Counted from the stretch's first letter, positions 1 through 8,752 are shown. The stretch: 64,000 nucleotides of DNA from Indibacter alkaliphilus LW1 (GCF_000295935.2 NZ_ALWO02000031.1:63113-127112); one strand, 5' to 3'. The notes: generated by a model not told the origin, from the letters alone. Translations and numbers: made by a program.

Positions 1-1
1 A

Positions 2-1183
2 CAAGACCTAACAGGCCTCAAGGAGTTGAACTTGTGGAACCTTGATCTGGAAGGTGAAGGTGCTGCAATCCTTGATTTTGTCCAAAATTTGAATGAGCTT
101 GAATTCTTGGACCTAAGAGAAACGCCTACCTCTGATATTTCAAGGTTGGCCGGAAAGTCAAACTTGAAACACTTAAACTTAAGAGAAGCTAATGTTTCTG
201 ACCTTTCACCCTTGTCAGGAATGACACAATTTGAATATTTGAACTTCAACAGATGTGGCAATATCACCGATATTTCCCCACTTGATGGAATGGTGAACTT
301 ATATTACTTGAGTTTAAGAAATGCCGAAGTTGGCGATGAGCAGTTCAAGCAATTTTCTCAATACACCAAATTGGTGGAATCAAATATCAGAAATACCGGA
401 ATTACTGATATCACACCTTTGGTAGCGATTTTTGAAGCTGGAGCATTCACACAAGAATTATCAGATTTGTATGGTAACAAAATCTCCCTTGATCTCCAGA
501 ACAACAATATCACGAATCCATGTTTGATAGCCCAGTGGGTAGACCAATTCCCTCAGGGAGAGCTAGAAGGCTGGGATGGCGCTGCTTGTGGAGATGCTGT
601 TGAAGCTTCTTTTTTTGAAGATGCAGGATTAGAAGGCAGAGTAAGAGAGATCTTAGGTCTTGGAGATGATGACGAAATCACAGAAGAATTACTGTTGACT
701 GTAGAAGAATTGGACTTAAGAGGTACTACTACATCTAATGTAGCTGGGGTGGAAAAAATGCCAAACCTCACCTTTGTAAGATTGGATGGGACAGAAGTTT
801 CAGACCTTACGCCATTTAGCGAGCATACCAAAATCACTTATTTCAATATCAATACAGTCACTGGTATCACTGATATTTCTCCACTTGGAAATAATGCCGA
901 CTTAGGTACTTTGATTGCAAGAAATATTCAGTTTGGAAATGAAGGTATGGAAACCATTGCCAAATTTAAAAAACTTTGGAGACTGAATATGAGAAACACA
1001 GGAGTTACAGATCTCTCTGTTTTGGCCGATCTAATGGAAGAAGGAGCACTTCAGAATGATATGGCTCCCGAAGGAACGGCTATTTTAGATATAAGAGAAA
1101 TAGAGGCTGATTTCTGCGTCATAGCTGCCTTTAGAGATGAAATTGGGGATTTAAGTGGAGGAGATTTCTCGTCTTGTGATTGA
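2..1183 (+). CDS. Leucine-rich-repeat protein, 5' end cut by window edge
   Basis: The reading frame is open from the first bases of the window, and the residues before the first possible start (QDLTGLKELNL) already form an LRR unit, so the true start lies upstream. About 390 residues are visible. They hold irregular internalin/SDS22-like repeats with the pattern LxxLxLxxTxVSDLSPL, in two blocks separated by an acidic linker around residues 200-235 that contains GLGDDDEITEE. The second block repeats the first in order, suggesting internal duplication. LRR proteins of this type are usually exported binding proteins in Bacteroidota, but no signal peptide or sorting domain can be judged here. The C-terminus ends in DFSSCD with no obvious T9SS sorting domain. 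A strong terminator follows. Family call is confident; ligand is unknown. Confidence 0.85.
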   Translation, partial: QDLTGLKELNLWNLDLEGEGAAILDFVQNLNELEFLDLRETPTSDISRLAGKSNLKHLNLREANVSDLSPLSGMTQFEYLNFNRCGNITDISPLDGMVNLYYLSLRNAEVGDEQFKQFSQYTKLVESNIRNTGITDITPLVAIFEAGAFTQELSDLYGNKISLDLQNNNITNPCLIAQWVDQFPQGELEGWDGAACGDAVEASFFEDAGLEGRVREILGLGDDDEITEELLLTVEELDLRGTTTSNVAGVEKMPNLTFVRLDGTEVSDLTPFSEHTKITYFNINTVTGITDISPLGNNADLGTLIARNIQFGNEGMETIAKFKKLWRLNMRNTGVTDLSVLADLMEEGALQNDMAPEGTAILDIREIEADFCVIAAFRDEIGDLSGGDFSSCD

Positions 1184-1248
1184 TTTGGCTATATCCTTTG
1201 ATAAAAAATCATAGGATAAAGTTTAGTAATCCTATTTTTGGAAACCTT

Positions 1249-1281
1249 ACCACCGAATATAGCTTTCGGTGGTATTTTTTT
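1249..1281 (+). terminator. Rho-independent terminator after the LRR gene
   Basis: A perfect 9-bp stem, ACCACCGAA (1249-1257) with TTCGGTGGT (1265-1273), encloses a 7-nt loop and is followed by ATTTTTTTA. It lies 65 nt after the LRR stop codon on the same strand. Confidence 0.85.
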
Positions 1282-1540
1282 ATCCTAAATTTACCCTAAA
1301 AAGGTTGGAAATTGTCCCTAAAGAAGCTTTCAAACCAATACCATCGTGCCGGTACTGTATTATTATGAAAGGCTGAGGTGATAAGCATGCCTTAAAAGGA
1401 TAATTGGTCTGATTTTGTTGTTGGCCTGAGATTCTTCATTTTGAGTACGATGATAAAGGGAGGAATTATAGACTTTCCGGCACTTTCTTTTTAAATTCCT
1501 CGTATCTTTAAATGTAGTAAATACTCAATCCTGATTAAAT
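1282..1540. other. Intergenic stretch, no gene seen
   Basis: Together with the terminator this makes a 357-nt gap between the LRR gene and the next small gene. I see no coding frame with recognisable content. The sequence TATCTTTA at 1503-1510, 30 nt before the next start, resembles the Bacteroidota -7 element TAnnTTTG with the last base changed, but no convincing -33 TTG sits at the right distance. Confidence 0.5.
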
Positions 1541-1822
1541 ATGAATTCTAAAGCTAACTTCAAAGATTTGCTTCTGATAGCTGCTAATGAGCTTAAAGAT
1601 CTGACAACTGTGGAAAATCCTGACTTTAGATTGGAGCAGGCAGAATACAATGAGACTACAAAAGAATGGGATATAATTGTTTCATTTTTGGTTCAAAATA
1701 CTAACCTTAGAAAAACAGTATTTGAAATCCCTTCATTTAGCTTGGAATATGAAAGAATATATAAGAGGCTAAAAATAAACTCTCAAAAAGAGGTAATGGG
1801 TCTTTACATTTTTGAAAATTAA
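1541..1822 (+). CDS. Small hypothetical protein (93 aa)
   Basis: I do not recognise this protein. It is 93 residues, has no signal peptide or membrane segment, is moderately charged, and has alternating helix-like (residues 5-22, KDLLLIAANELKDL) and strand-like (EWDIIVSFLV, KTVFEIPSF) segments, so it is probably a small cytosolic alpha/beta protein. It starts at an ATG preceded by an AT-rich leader, with no strong ribosome binding site. It stands alone: the upstream gene ends in a terminator, and the next gene starts 181 nt downstream. The regular amino-acid composition and lack of a competing frame support a real gene. Function unknown. Confidence 0.6.
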   Translation: MNSKANFKDLLLIAANELKDLTTVENPDFRLEQAEYNETTKEWDIIVSFLVQNTNLRKTVFEIPSFSLEYERIYKRLKINSQKEVMGLYIFEN

Positions 1823-2003
1823 AATGAAGTTAATTGATATCAATGCGCTTATTTTATTAATTGTTGGATTAATAGACCCCCGCCAGATTAATAAACATAA
1901 AAGGCTTTCGATATACGAACAATAGGATTAAAAGTTTTTCAATATAAATTATTGATTTTCAGTATTTTTTGTAACTTCCCCTTGATTTTTAACCTGAGTT
2001 TTC

Positions 2004-5000
2004 ATGGGATTCCGTAAGATGAAAATATGGATATTTTTTTTAGTGGCGATTGTAATGGTGGGATTTGTACTCTTCCAGCAATCACAGGATAATAAAGTCC
2101 AATTGGATAATCAGGCCATTAGAAATCTTGAGATGGTAAAAAGCAAGTTTTTTGCTTTCTATCATTCCTTTTTGGCTGAGCAGGAGGATAGATTTGTCAG
2201 GTACATGATTACTGAAAATTTGGGCAAAAGTAGTTTTCCAAGTGAATGGCAAGCATTTGCGCAACGGCTCAAATCTATCACTGGAGAACAATACAGGGAA
2301 TTTAAATCCTTGGATAAACAGGATACAGTAAAGCCATCCCTTGAAATTGTCTCCTCAAATGGACAATATCTGATACAGATAAGGAAATATCCTGTAAACC
2401 AGGAATTTTTTGAGCAGGGAGAATTCAATATGATTGGTCCTTTAGGAACCCCTTCTCGGATAAATCTGACAATACCTTTGGAAAATGCACTCAGCCTGTC
2501 TGCCCAACATGATTTTTTCGAAAAAATTATTTTGGCAGATGAAAATGGAGAAATCCTTTATCCTTCCCCTGATATTGGGAAAAAGCTGCTGGTTTTGACA
2601 GAAAAATCCGGCTTAGATCTGCCCATCAACAAGGTTGAGATACAGCATCAAGACCAATCCTATTATTTGTATTACACTCCTTTTTTTCTGGAAGGCAAAA
2701 AACTGACTCTTGGGGGATTGATCAGCAAAAAACATTATGAATCATTGGGCTTTAGAGTAGACTTCAGTTATTTGTCATTGTTACTTTTTTTGTTGGCTGC
2801 AATGGTTTTTTCCCTGCCCATCATTTCTTTGTTTGGCTTTCGGCGTGGAGATGTGTTGACGAGGTTTAAGGTTTTCAGTGTTGGGCTTTCACTTTTCGGG
2901 TTTATGCTGCTGATGGGTTTTGGGTTTGCATTTGTCAAGGACCACCATCCCTACTCAAAAAAGGAGCATTCAAAGCATCGAAAGGGTATTGGTGAAGCGA
3001 TAAAAAAAGAAATAGATCGTAATTGTGATTTACTGAGAGAACCATTTGGCAATGGAAGCCTGAAGGAGTTTTTGACGATAGATTGCCAAGGAAAGATGCA
3101 GACTTTGGTCTTAGGTGATAAGAAACTCCCAGGAATTGGTTCTTTTATCAACTTGTCTGAAAGGGAATATTTCACCCATTTTTCCAAAAAGAATTTTCAG
3201 GAATGTAATGATCCAAAATCACATGAGCCTCATTTTTTCATCGGAAGCCAATACTCGAGGAAGGACGGGAATCTCGAAACTGCAATCAGTAAACTTGATA
3301 CTTTGGCTTGTGAAGTAAATGCTGTGACCTTTAAATGGGAATCATTAAATCAGCTTTCAGACAAACACAGGTTTATTTTGGTGAAAGACAATGGAGATGT
3401 GATTTTTAAAAGTGAAAAGGTTAAAGCTCCTTTTGATAACCTATCACAGTTGCTTTCTAATGAGAATTGGTTCCTGCTCAAAAACATCATGCAGTCCAAT
3501 AGGGATGTTTCGGAAGAAATTGTTTGGGATTTAAACCTTCATGTGGATGGATATTCCTATATCATGAATCTCCAAAAAATCCCTGTTGATAATTTGGACC
3601 GGTCCGCTTGGCTGATTTATCTGCAGGATGAGCACTTAGAGCATTCCTTTTCCTTTTTTGTAGTTTCGGAAGCATTGGTGTTATTGACTGGATATATTGT
3701 GCTGTTGTTGTTTTTAGCAATGCTTAGGTGGTCATTCAGTCCAAAACCCAAATGCAGCCTTTGGTCGGATTTTTCTTATCTGCACCTCTATCCCAACCGA
3801 CATAACTCTTCAAATTATCTGTTTCTTATCATTTTGTTCATCATCCAACTATTGGTGCTTTTGGGAATGTACCACAACCTTTCTGTAAACATATTCACAC
3901 TTTACTTTTTTACCCTGTGCTTTATGGTGTTTTCTTCTCAGGTAGTTTTCATTTTTCTGGAAATGAAATGGACAGCAGATACATCCGCTATGGATGAAAG
4001 GATTAATCGGTTATATGCCATCAAATATTTGGGTATCACTACCTTGATTTTGCTCTTTTTGGCCATTTTATTCGAAGGAACATTTCAGCATCCTTTTTCA
4101 GCTTATCTCTTTTCTATAATCCTGATTTTATTGAGTTTCATCTGTTGCGTGGTGAAGGTATATTTTCAAAGGTATCTTCAAGTATTAAAAGATGGTAGAG
4201 GTGTCATCTGGCTGAAAAATCAGATTCCTTGGCTACAGACCAATCATCTCTTTGCTTGGTTTTTCGTGCTGTGGGTGACACTGATAGGCTTCTTCCCAGG
4301 TTATATGATTTTGTCAATGACTTTTCAGCAAGAAAAAGAGGTCTGGCAGGCGAAATCCAAAACTCTTCAAGAAGATGCAGCAGTTATTTCTCCATGGGTT
4401 GAGGATTATAGCCAGAAAAGAAAAAACCTCTTCACGGCTTTTCCGATCAGAAAGGATGAAGAATTACTTCAATTTGTCGCTACATCCCCTGCCAACATTG
4501 AATTTCTGATCAGGGAAAAAAGAGAGTGGAAGCCGGATTACTCGTCATTTTCGGAAAATGGAATTCAGTTTTTCAGGAATATAGAGTTGGATGATTTTTT
4601 CACCATTTTAGCCTTTGCCCTCTTTTTCTGGATAATTTATTGGCTCAATAAAACAGTGACCAAAAAAATGTTTTTTGCAGGAGGGATCAATCCAAGGCTG
4701 AGTGAAACGATCTCAGCTATTCAATCCAGACTTCTGGAAAAAAGAAAGTCTGACCAAGTGGAAGTGGAGGAGAGATTTCAATGCAGGTTTTTCTTTATCC
4801 ACCGATTGATTTCCGATGGGAACAGTGATTTGGTCGCTAAGTTGTTTAAGGTTGATATTGGAAAAATCCGTGCTTTCGATGGGAAAGGATTAAATGTTTT
4901 GGATGATTTTTCAGCTAAAATGGATGGCATAAAACAAGATCAAATTGAGGTTATATTGGTTGAAAACATACATTGTATTCCGGACAGTGGCAAGTTTGTC

Positions 5001-5720
5001 GAGAGACTTTCGTCCCTGATGGCATTTTGTGAAAAACAGAATATACTCTTGGTGCTAGTTTCAGGAATTTCATGGAAACAAATGCTAGCTAAAGTGGACG
5101 GAGAACAGCAAAGGTTACATTATTCTGAAATTTTTAGTCCCTTTATTTTTACATATATCCCCATCAAAGACAAAGATTTTTCAAAGAGTAATTTTGAACA
5201 TATCAGTATGGTGATTGATGAAAATGAAACAATCCAGGATGATGTGGAGACCAAGCTTTTATTAAGGCAGCGGTTTTTTAAAGCTGATTATACCAATATT
5301 TGGGCGGAATTGAGTCTTGAAGAGAAGAAAGTTACCTATGAGTTTGCAGTTCATGAATTTCTCAATTATGCAGCTTCTCCGGTTATTGTCGAGCTGATTC
5401 AAAAAGGAGTGCTGGTTTATGAAGAGGGGATGGACCGTTTTACCTTATTCAGCGATACCTTCAGGTATTTTATTTTACTCCATGTTACAAGAGAAGAAAA
5501 GGAGATTTTCAAAAATCTTGAATTGAATACAGGGAATGCGCCCTCCATCCAGATCGCGGTTTTTAGTTTTGTGCTGATTTCCGTAGCGATGATCAGTTAT
5601 TTTGACCGAAGCTTTTTGGATGAAGCAACAGCCTATGTAACCGGGATAGTGGGCACCTTAGGTGGGATTTATTCTGTATTTAGGAGTAAGTTCTGGAAAA
5701 ATCCAGTAGTAGCCCAATGA
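2004..5720 (+). CDS. Giant polytopic membrane sensor with two extracytoplasmic domains and a degenerate NTPase-like domain
   Basis: This 1238-residue protein matches no family I can name. About twelve membrane segments are visible (near residues 6-25, 255-276, 289-311, 551-574, 604-623, 627-652, 675-690, 698-718, 748-771, 863-882, 1182-1200, 1208-1226). Residues 30-250 and 312-548 would face outside. The second resembles a dCache/PAS-like sensor (LSEREYF near 384-390, FFIGSQYS near 411-418, HRFILVKDNGDVIF near 455-468), and the first ends in a similar PAS-like fold (IILADENGEILYPSPD). Residues 885-1178 are cytosolic: no Walker A is visible, a Walker-B-like strand (IEVILVENIH, 981-990) is present, and a winged-helix-like segment follows (1110-1160). 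This suggests a decayed STAND/AAA module, which is an inference. It appears monocistronic. No kinase, cyclase or methyl-accepting domain is present. Confidence 0.75.
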   Translation: MGFRKMKIWIFFLVAIVMVGFVLFQQSQDNKVQLDNQAIRNLEMVKSKFFAFYHSFLAEQEDRFVRYMITENLGKSSFPSEWQAFAQRLKSITGEQYREFKSLDKQDTVKPSLEIVSSNGQYLIQIRKYPVNQEFFEQGEFNMIGPLGTPSRINLTIPLENALSLSAQHDFFEKIILADENGEILYPSPDIGKKLLVLTEKSGLDLPINKVEIQHQDQSYYLYYTPFFLEGKKLTLGGLISKKHYESLGFRVDFSYLSLLLFLLAAMVFSLPIISLFGFRRGDVLTRFKVFSVGLSLFGFMLLMGFGFAFVKDHHPYSKKEHSKHRKGIGEAIKKEIDRNCDLLREPFGNGSLKEFLTIDCQGKMQTLVLGDKKLPGIGSFINLSEREYFTHFSKKNFQECNDPKSHEPHFFIGSQYSRKDGNLETAISKLDTLACEVNAVTFKWESLNQLSDKHRFILVKDNGDVIFKSEKVKAPFDNLSQLLSNENWFLLKNIMQSNRDVSEEIVWDLNLHVDGYSYIMNLQKIPVDNLDRSAWLIYLQDEHLEHSFSFFVVSEALVLLTGYIVLLLFLAMLRWSFSPKPKCSLWSDFSYLHLYPNRHNSSNYLFLIILFIIQLLVLLGMYHNLSVNIFTLYFFTLCFMVFSSQVVFIFLEMKWTADTSAMDERINRLYAIKYLGITTLILLFLAILFEGTFQHPFSAYLFSIILILLSFICCVVKVYFQRYLQVLKDGRGVIWLKNQIPWLQTNHLFAWFFVLWVTLIGFFPGYMILSMTFQQEKEVWQAKSKTLQEDAAVISPWVEDYSQKRKNLFTAFPIRKDEELLQFVATSPANIEFLIREKREWKPDYSSFSENGIQFFRNIELDDFFTILAFALFFWIIYWLNKTVTKKMFFAGGINPRLSETISAIQSRLLEKRKSDQVEVEERFQCRFFFIHRLISDGNSDLVAKLFKVDIGKIRAFDGKGLNVLDDFSAKMDGIKQDQIEVILVENIHCIPDSGKFVERLSSLMAFCEKQNILLVLVSGISWKQMLAKVDGEQQRLHYSEIFSPFIFTYIPIKDKDFSKSNFEHISMVIDENETIQDDVETKLLLRQRFFKADYTNIWAELSLEEKKVTYEFAVHEFLNYAASPVIVELIQKGVLVYEEGMDRFTLFSDTFRYFILLHVTREEKEIFKNLELNTGNAPSIQIAVFSFVLISVAMISYFDRSFLDEATAYVTGIVGTLGGIYSVFRSKFWKNPVVAQ

Positions 5721-5769
5721 TCAATTATTGAGTAGGATACCGGATCTTTGAAGAAGGTATATCAAGGAG

Positions 5770-5800
5770 TTTGAAGCAAAAGTTCTGTTCGTTACTTTTA
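5770..5800 (+). promoter_or_regulatory. Bacteroidota-type promoter for the flavodoxin-like gene
   Basis: TTTG at 5770-5773 is followed after 19 nt by TACTTTTA at 5793-5800, matching the Bacteroidota -33 TTTG and -7 TAnnTTTG pattern except for the last base. The -7 box ends 19 nt before the start codon at 5820. Confidence 0.55.
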
Positions 5801-5819
5801 CTTCACAATTGACGATCCT

Positions 5820-6392
5820 ATGAAAACATTTTCCAAATTGTTTTTTTTTCTGGCCATTTTTTCATGCGTCAGTCTAAAAGCCCAGTCTGAAAGAAATATC
5901 CTGATCACTTACCATTCCGAGTCCGGGAAAACCCAAGCCATGGCAGAAGCAGTAGCAAAAGGGGTGGCGGAAGTTAAGGGTGCTGATTTTGTCCTCAAAC
6001 CTATAGCTGAAGTAAGCGAACATGAAATCCTACAGGCCTCAGCCATCATCTTAGGGTCTCCAGTTTACAATGCCAATATGACTCCTGAGGTACAGGCTTT
6101 CATTAATTCCTGGCCATTTGAGGGAAGACCACTGAAAAATAAGATTGGTGCAGTTTTCGTTACGGGAGGAGGTTTTTCGATAGGGGAGGAAGCCGTCATG
6201 TTTAGCATGATCCGATCCATGATGATTCACGGGATGATTATAGTAGGTGGTGAAGAACTGGAAGCTGCTTTTGGAGCTTCAGCGATAACAGGGGAAGGTG
6301 AGTTTGCCGAAAAGGAAGTGCAGGAGATTTTTTTAAAAAAGGCTGAGGGATTGGGAAAAAGGGTAGGTGAAATGGTTTTGAAATTTTATTAG
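5820..6392 (+). CDS. Exported flavodoxin-like / NAD(P)H:quinone oxidoreductase-type protein
   Basis: A 190-residue protein of the flavodoxin/WrbA fold. The N-terminus is a signal peptide (basic start, hydrophobic LFFFLAIFSCVSL, cleavage near KAQ-SE at residues 20-23). The mature part opens with NILITYHSESGKTQAMA, the FMN-phosphate loop of flavodoxins (T-x-S-x-S-G-K-T). The second flavin loop is seen as ILGSPVYNANMTPEV, and the third as FVTGGGFSIGEE. Family members reduce quinones or carry electrons with FMN in the cytosol, so the export signal is odd. In Bacteroidota several such proteins carry lipoprotein or Sec signals. An alternative is a cytosolic protein with a hydrophobic N-terminus, but the AQ-S junction is typical of cleaved precursors in this phylum. 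Its partner and substrate are unknown. Confidence 0.85.
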   Translation: MKTFSKLFFFLAIFSCVSLKAQSERNILITYHSESGKTQAMAEAVAKGVAEVKGADFVLKPIAEVSEHEILQASAIILGSPVYNANMTPEVQAFINSWPFEGRPLKNKIGAVFVTGGGFSIGEEAVMFSMIRSMMIHGMIIVGGEELEAAFGASAITGEGEFAEKEVQEIFLKKAEGLGKRVGEMVLKFY

Positions 6393-6402
6393 GTGAAAAA
6401 TT

Positions 6403-6450
6403 ATCACATCATCATGTGATCTGAAATTCAATGGATTAGGATTATATTTG
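6403..6450 (+). promoter_or_regulatory. Hairpin plus promoter upstream of the DUF418 gene
   Basis: TATATTTG at 6443-6450 is a perfect Bacteroidota -7 box, 23 nt before the start at 6474; the -33 position (6420-6423) reads TCTG, a weak match. Ending at this -33 site is an inverted repeat, ATCACAT (6403-6409) and ATGTGAT (6414-6420), with a 4-nt loop and no following T-run. It could be an operator or a weak terminator for the gene upstream. Confidence 0.45.
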
Positions 6451-6473
6451 TTAAACTTTTACTTCCTGATCTT

Positions 6474-7817
6474 ATGGCATTATCCAGCACCACTGAAGTC
6501 GAACAAATTGAGCAGGCACCCAAACCCGCTGTTTTTACTGAAAGAATCGAAATTATAGATATCATAAGAGGTGTTGCACTTCTGGGCATCCTTATTTTGA
6601 ACATTCCATATTTTTCCATGGAGGAGTACTTCTCAGAACCATGGTCACAGGACACCTCCAACCCCAACTTTTGGGTGCATGCCGTGAATGTGATCCTTTT
6701 TGAAGGGAAAATGAGAGCATTGTTTTCCATGGTTTTTGGAGCAGGAATAGTGCTTTTTACCACCAATAAGGAAAAGTCAGGACGGTCTGCTACTTGGCTT
6801 TTCTACAAGCGGATGATCTGGCTGACCCTTTTCGGTCTGGCCCATGCCCATTTGATTCTTTGGATAGGGGACATCCTCTATTTCTATGGGCTGATAGGAA
6901 TGCTGGCTTTTCTTTTTAGAAAAATGAAACCTAAATACCTGGCTATGGGAGTGCCTATAGTTGCGGTTATAGGTTTTGTGGCAAGTACCCTTTTTATGCA
7001 GAACATCAGAGGCGAGTACCTTGCATACAAAGAAGTTAAGGCCCTTCAGGACTCGGGAGTTGAGCTTGGAGATGACCAACTTGCAGCACTGGATGCTTGG
7101 GAGGAAACCAGAAAAGAAATGATTCCAAACAAGGAGGAAGTGGTGGAGAATACCTTACTGATGAAAGGCAGCTATGCTGATGTGGCCAGTCATATCAGAC
7201 CTAAAGCTTGGGATGGACAGACCAAGTATTTGATCTTTTCAGTTTGGGACATGTTGGCTCTGATGCTTTTGGGAATAGCATTGTACAAATGGGGTTTTCT
7301 GACAATGAAATGGACTCAGGCACAATACATCAAAACCATTTGGATAGGATATGGCATAGGTTTGCCTTTGGTGATTTTTTCCTTTGTGTACAATACCATA
7401 CATTTTCACAATGTAGAATCAGCGCTTGCTTTTTTCGAAAAACACTCCATCAATTGGGTGGCTTTGATCTATGATTTTCAGAGGATACTCATCATGATGG
7501 CGCATGTGGCTTTGGTGATTGTATTGTACCAAAAGGGCCTATTTTCTTGGCTGATGAAAGGTTGGCGCGCTGTGGGCCAATTGGCATTTACCAATTATGT
7601 CATGCACTCTGTGATCTGTACCTTGGTGTTTTTTGGATATGGACTCAGTCAGTATGCAGAATGGGAATATTTTCAGCTGTATTACCTAGTAGTAGGGATC
7701 TGGATTTTTCAACTGCTTATCAGTCCGATATGGTTGAAGTACTTTCTTTTTGGGCCCTTGGAATGGCTATGGAGGTGCCTGACTTATGGCAGGATTCAGC
7801 CTTTTGTAAGGAGGTGA
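6474..7817 (+). CDS. DUF418 family multipass membrane protein (YeiB-like)
   Basis: A 447-residue integral membrane protein. The N-terminal motif ERIEIIDIIRGVALLGILI is characteristic of the DUF418/YeiB group, which has an acyltransferase-3-like start where RG-xA-LLGIL precedes the first membrane helix. About ten hydrophobic segments follow, with a soluble loop at roughly residues 180-255. The C-terminal DUF418 block contains WRAVGQLAFTNYVMHSVIC and PIWLKYFLFGPLEWLWR, both typical of the family. The physiological substrate of the family is not established; a transport or lipid/acyl-transfer role has been suggested. The gene has its own promoter-like element and is followed within 4 nt by a palindrome, so it is probably monocistronic. 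Confidence 0.9.
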   Translation: MALSSTTEVEQIEQAPKPAVFTERIEIIDIIRGVALLGILILNIPYFSMEEYFSEPWSQDTSNPNFWVHAVNVILFEGKMRALFSMVFGAGIVLFTTNKEKSGRSATWLFYKRMIWLTLFGLAHAHLILWIGDILYFYGLIGMLAFLFRKMKPKYLAMGVPIVAVIGFVASTLFMQNIRGEYLAYKEVKALQDSGVELGDDQLAALDAWEETRKEMIPNKEEVVENTLLMKGSYADVASHIRPKAWDGQTKYLIFSVWDMLALMLLGIALYKWGFLTMKWTQAQYIKTIWIGYGIGLPLVIFSFVYNTIHFHNVESALAFFEKHSINWVALIYDFQRILIMMAHVALVIVLYQKGLFSWLMKGWRAVGQLAFTNYVMHSVICTLVFFGYGLSQYAEWEYFQLYYLVVGIWIFQLLISPIWLKYFLFGPLEWLWRCLTYGRIQPFVRR

Positions 7818-7820
7818 TCC

Positions 7821-7844
7821 AAACCCCTCGAATTCGAGGGGTTT
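7821..7844. repeat. Perfect 24-bp palindrome, possible bidirectional terminator
   Basis: The half-site AAACCCCTCGAA (7821-7832) is followed directly by its exact reverse complement (7833-7844). As RNA it would form a 10-bp stem with an AATT loop. It starts three bases after the DUF418 stop codon. The 3' side ends in only three T residues, so it is not a classic terminator on the plus strand. The remnant KilA-N gene begins within its last three bases. Confidence 0.7.
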
Positions 7845-8503
7845 AGAAAACAAGCAGGGTTGAACAGCTTTGTGATGACCCCAAAACGGTGGATAGAACG
7901 TACAAATGCAATCGGAATAGTTTCAAAAGCAGGACGATACGGAGGAACTTTTGCACATAAGGACATTGCTTTGGAATTTGCATGGTGGATTTCAATAGAG
8001 TTCAAGCTTTATATAATAAAGGAGTTTCAACGTTTAAAAGATGATGAGAATAATCGACTGAAATTAGAGTGGAACTTACAGCGAACCATTTCGAAAATCA
8101 ATTATAAAGTACAAACGGACGCAATCAAGGAAAACCTGATACCAAAAGAAATCACCAAACATCAAGCAGGTTTGGTGTATGCCTTTGAAGCCGACATATT
8201 GAACGTAGCACTTTTTGGAATTACGGCAAAAGAATGGCGAGACATCAATCCTGACTAAAAAGGAAACATTAGGGATTATGCAACCTTGGAACAATTGGTT
8301 GTATAAGCAATATGGAAAGCATAAACGCATTGCTCATTGAACAAGGCTTGCCACAAAAAGAACGACTTTTTCAACTCAATAAAGTTGCCATAACCCAAAT
8401 GAAATCCTTGCTCGAAAGTAAAGTGCTTCTAAATCCCGCATTACGCTACTACTTGACCGTTTTGCCAAATAAATACCAGTTCCATCGCATATCGAATTCC
8501 TGA
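7842..8503 (+). pseudogene. KilA-N domain protein remnant, truncated and frameshifted
   Basis: Translation from 7842 gives FRKQAGLNSFVMTPKRW, then TNAIGIVSKAGRYGGTFAHK and WWISIEFKLYIIKEFQRL. This matches the middle and C-terminal half of the roughly 270-residue KilA-N proteins common in Bacteroidota. The N-terminal part, with the start codon and the first half of the KilA-N fold, is absent. After DINPD an in-frame TAA (8256-8258) replaces a codon. The frame then continues KGNIRDYATLEQLVV, hits a second TAA, and the family sequence resumes in another frame as MESINALLIEQGLPQKERL (8312-8503). It thus has one 5' deletion, two stops and one frameshift. KilA-N proteins are DNA-binding and phage/mobile-element-associated, so this is probably a relic of past mobile DNA. 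The open segments at 7860-8258 and 8312-8503 are unlikely to be functional genes. Confidence 0.85.
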
Positions 8504-8712
8504 ATTCAATTTTTCACTTTTTGCCGGATTCTTTTCGAAGACCTGGAGAGGGGCTTCTTTGCATTTCCGGATAAATTTTAGAAGCCAATAATTTAACTTG
8601 CAGTTCTTTATAATCTCCATGACAAGAATTCAATCAAAACTGTTGCTTGACCCAGGTAATGCCCAAGTATTACCAAAGATGGATTTTTTATCCTTATCCA
8701 TGATGAATACCT

Positions 8713-8720
8713 TACATTTG
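8713..8720 (+). promoter_or_regulatory. -7 promoter element upstream of ptrB
   Basis: TACATTTG matches the Bacteroidota -7 consensus TAnnTTTG exactly and lies 32 nt before the start codon at 8753. No good TTG is visible at the -33 distance, so support is partial. Confidence 0.4.
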
Positions 8721-8752
8721 TTCCAAGTTTGACTTGCATGAGTTGACAGACC

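Noticed and set aside
7860-8258. Intact 132-residue KilA-N gene
   Set aside because: Homology extends upstream without a start codon and downstream past stops and a frameshift, so it is a pseudogene fragment.
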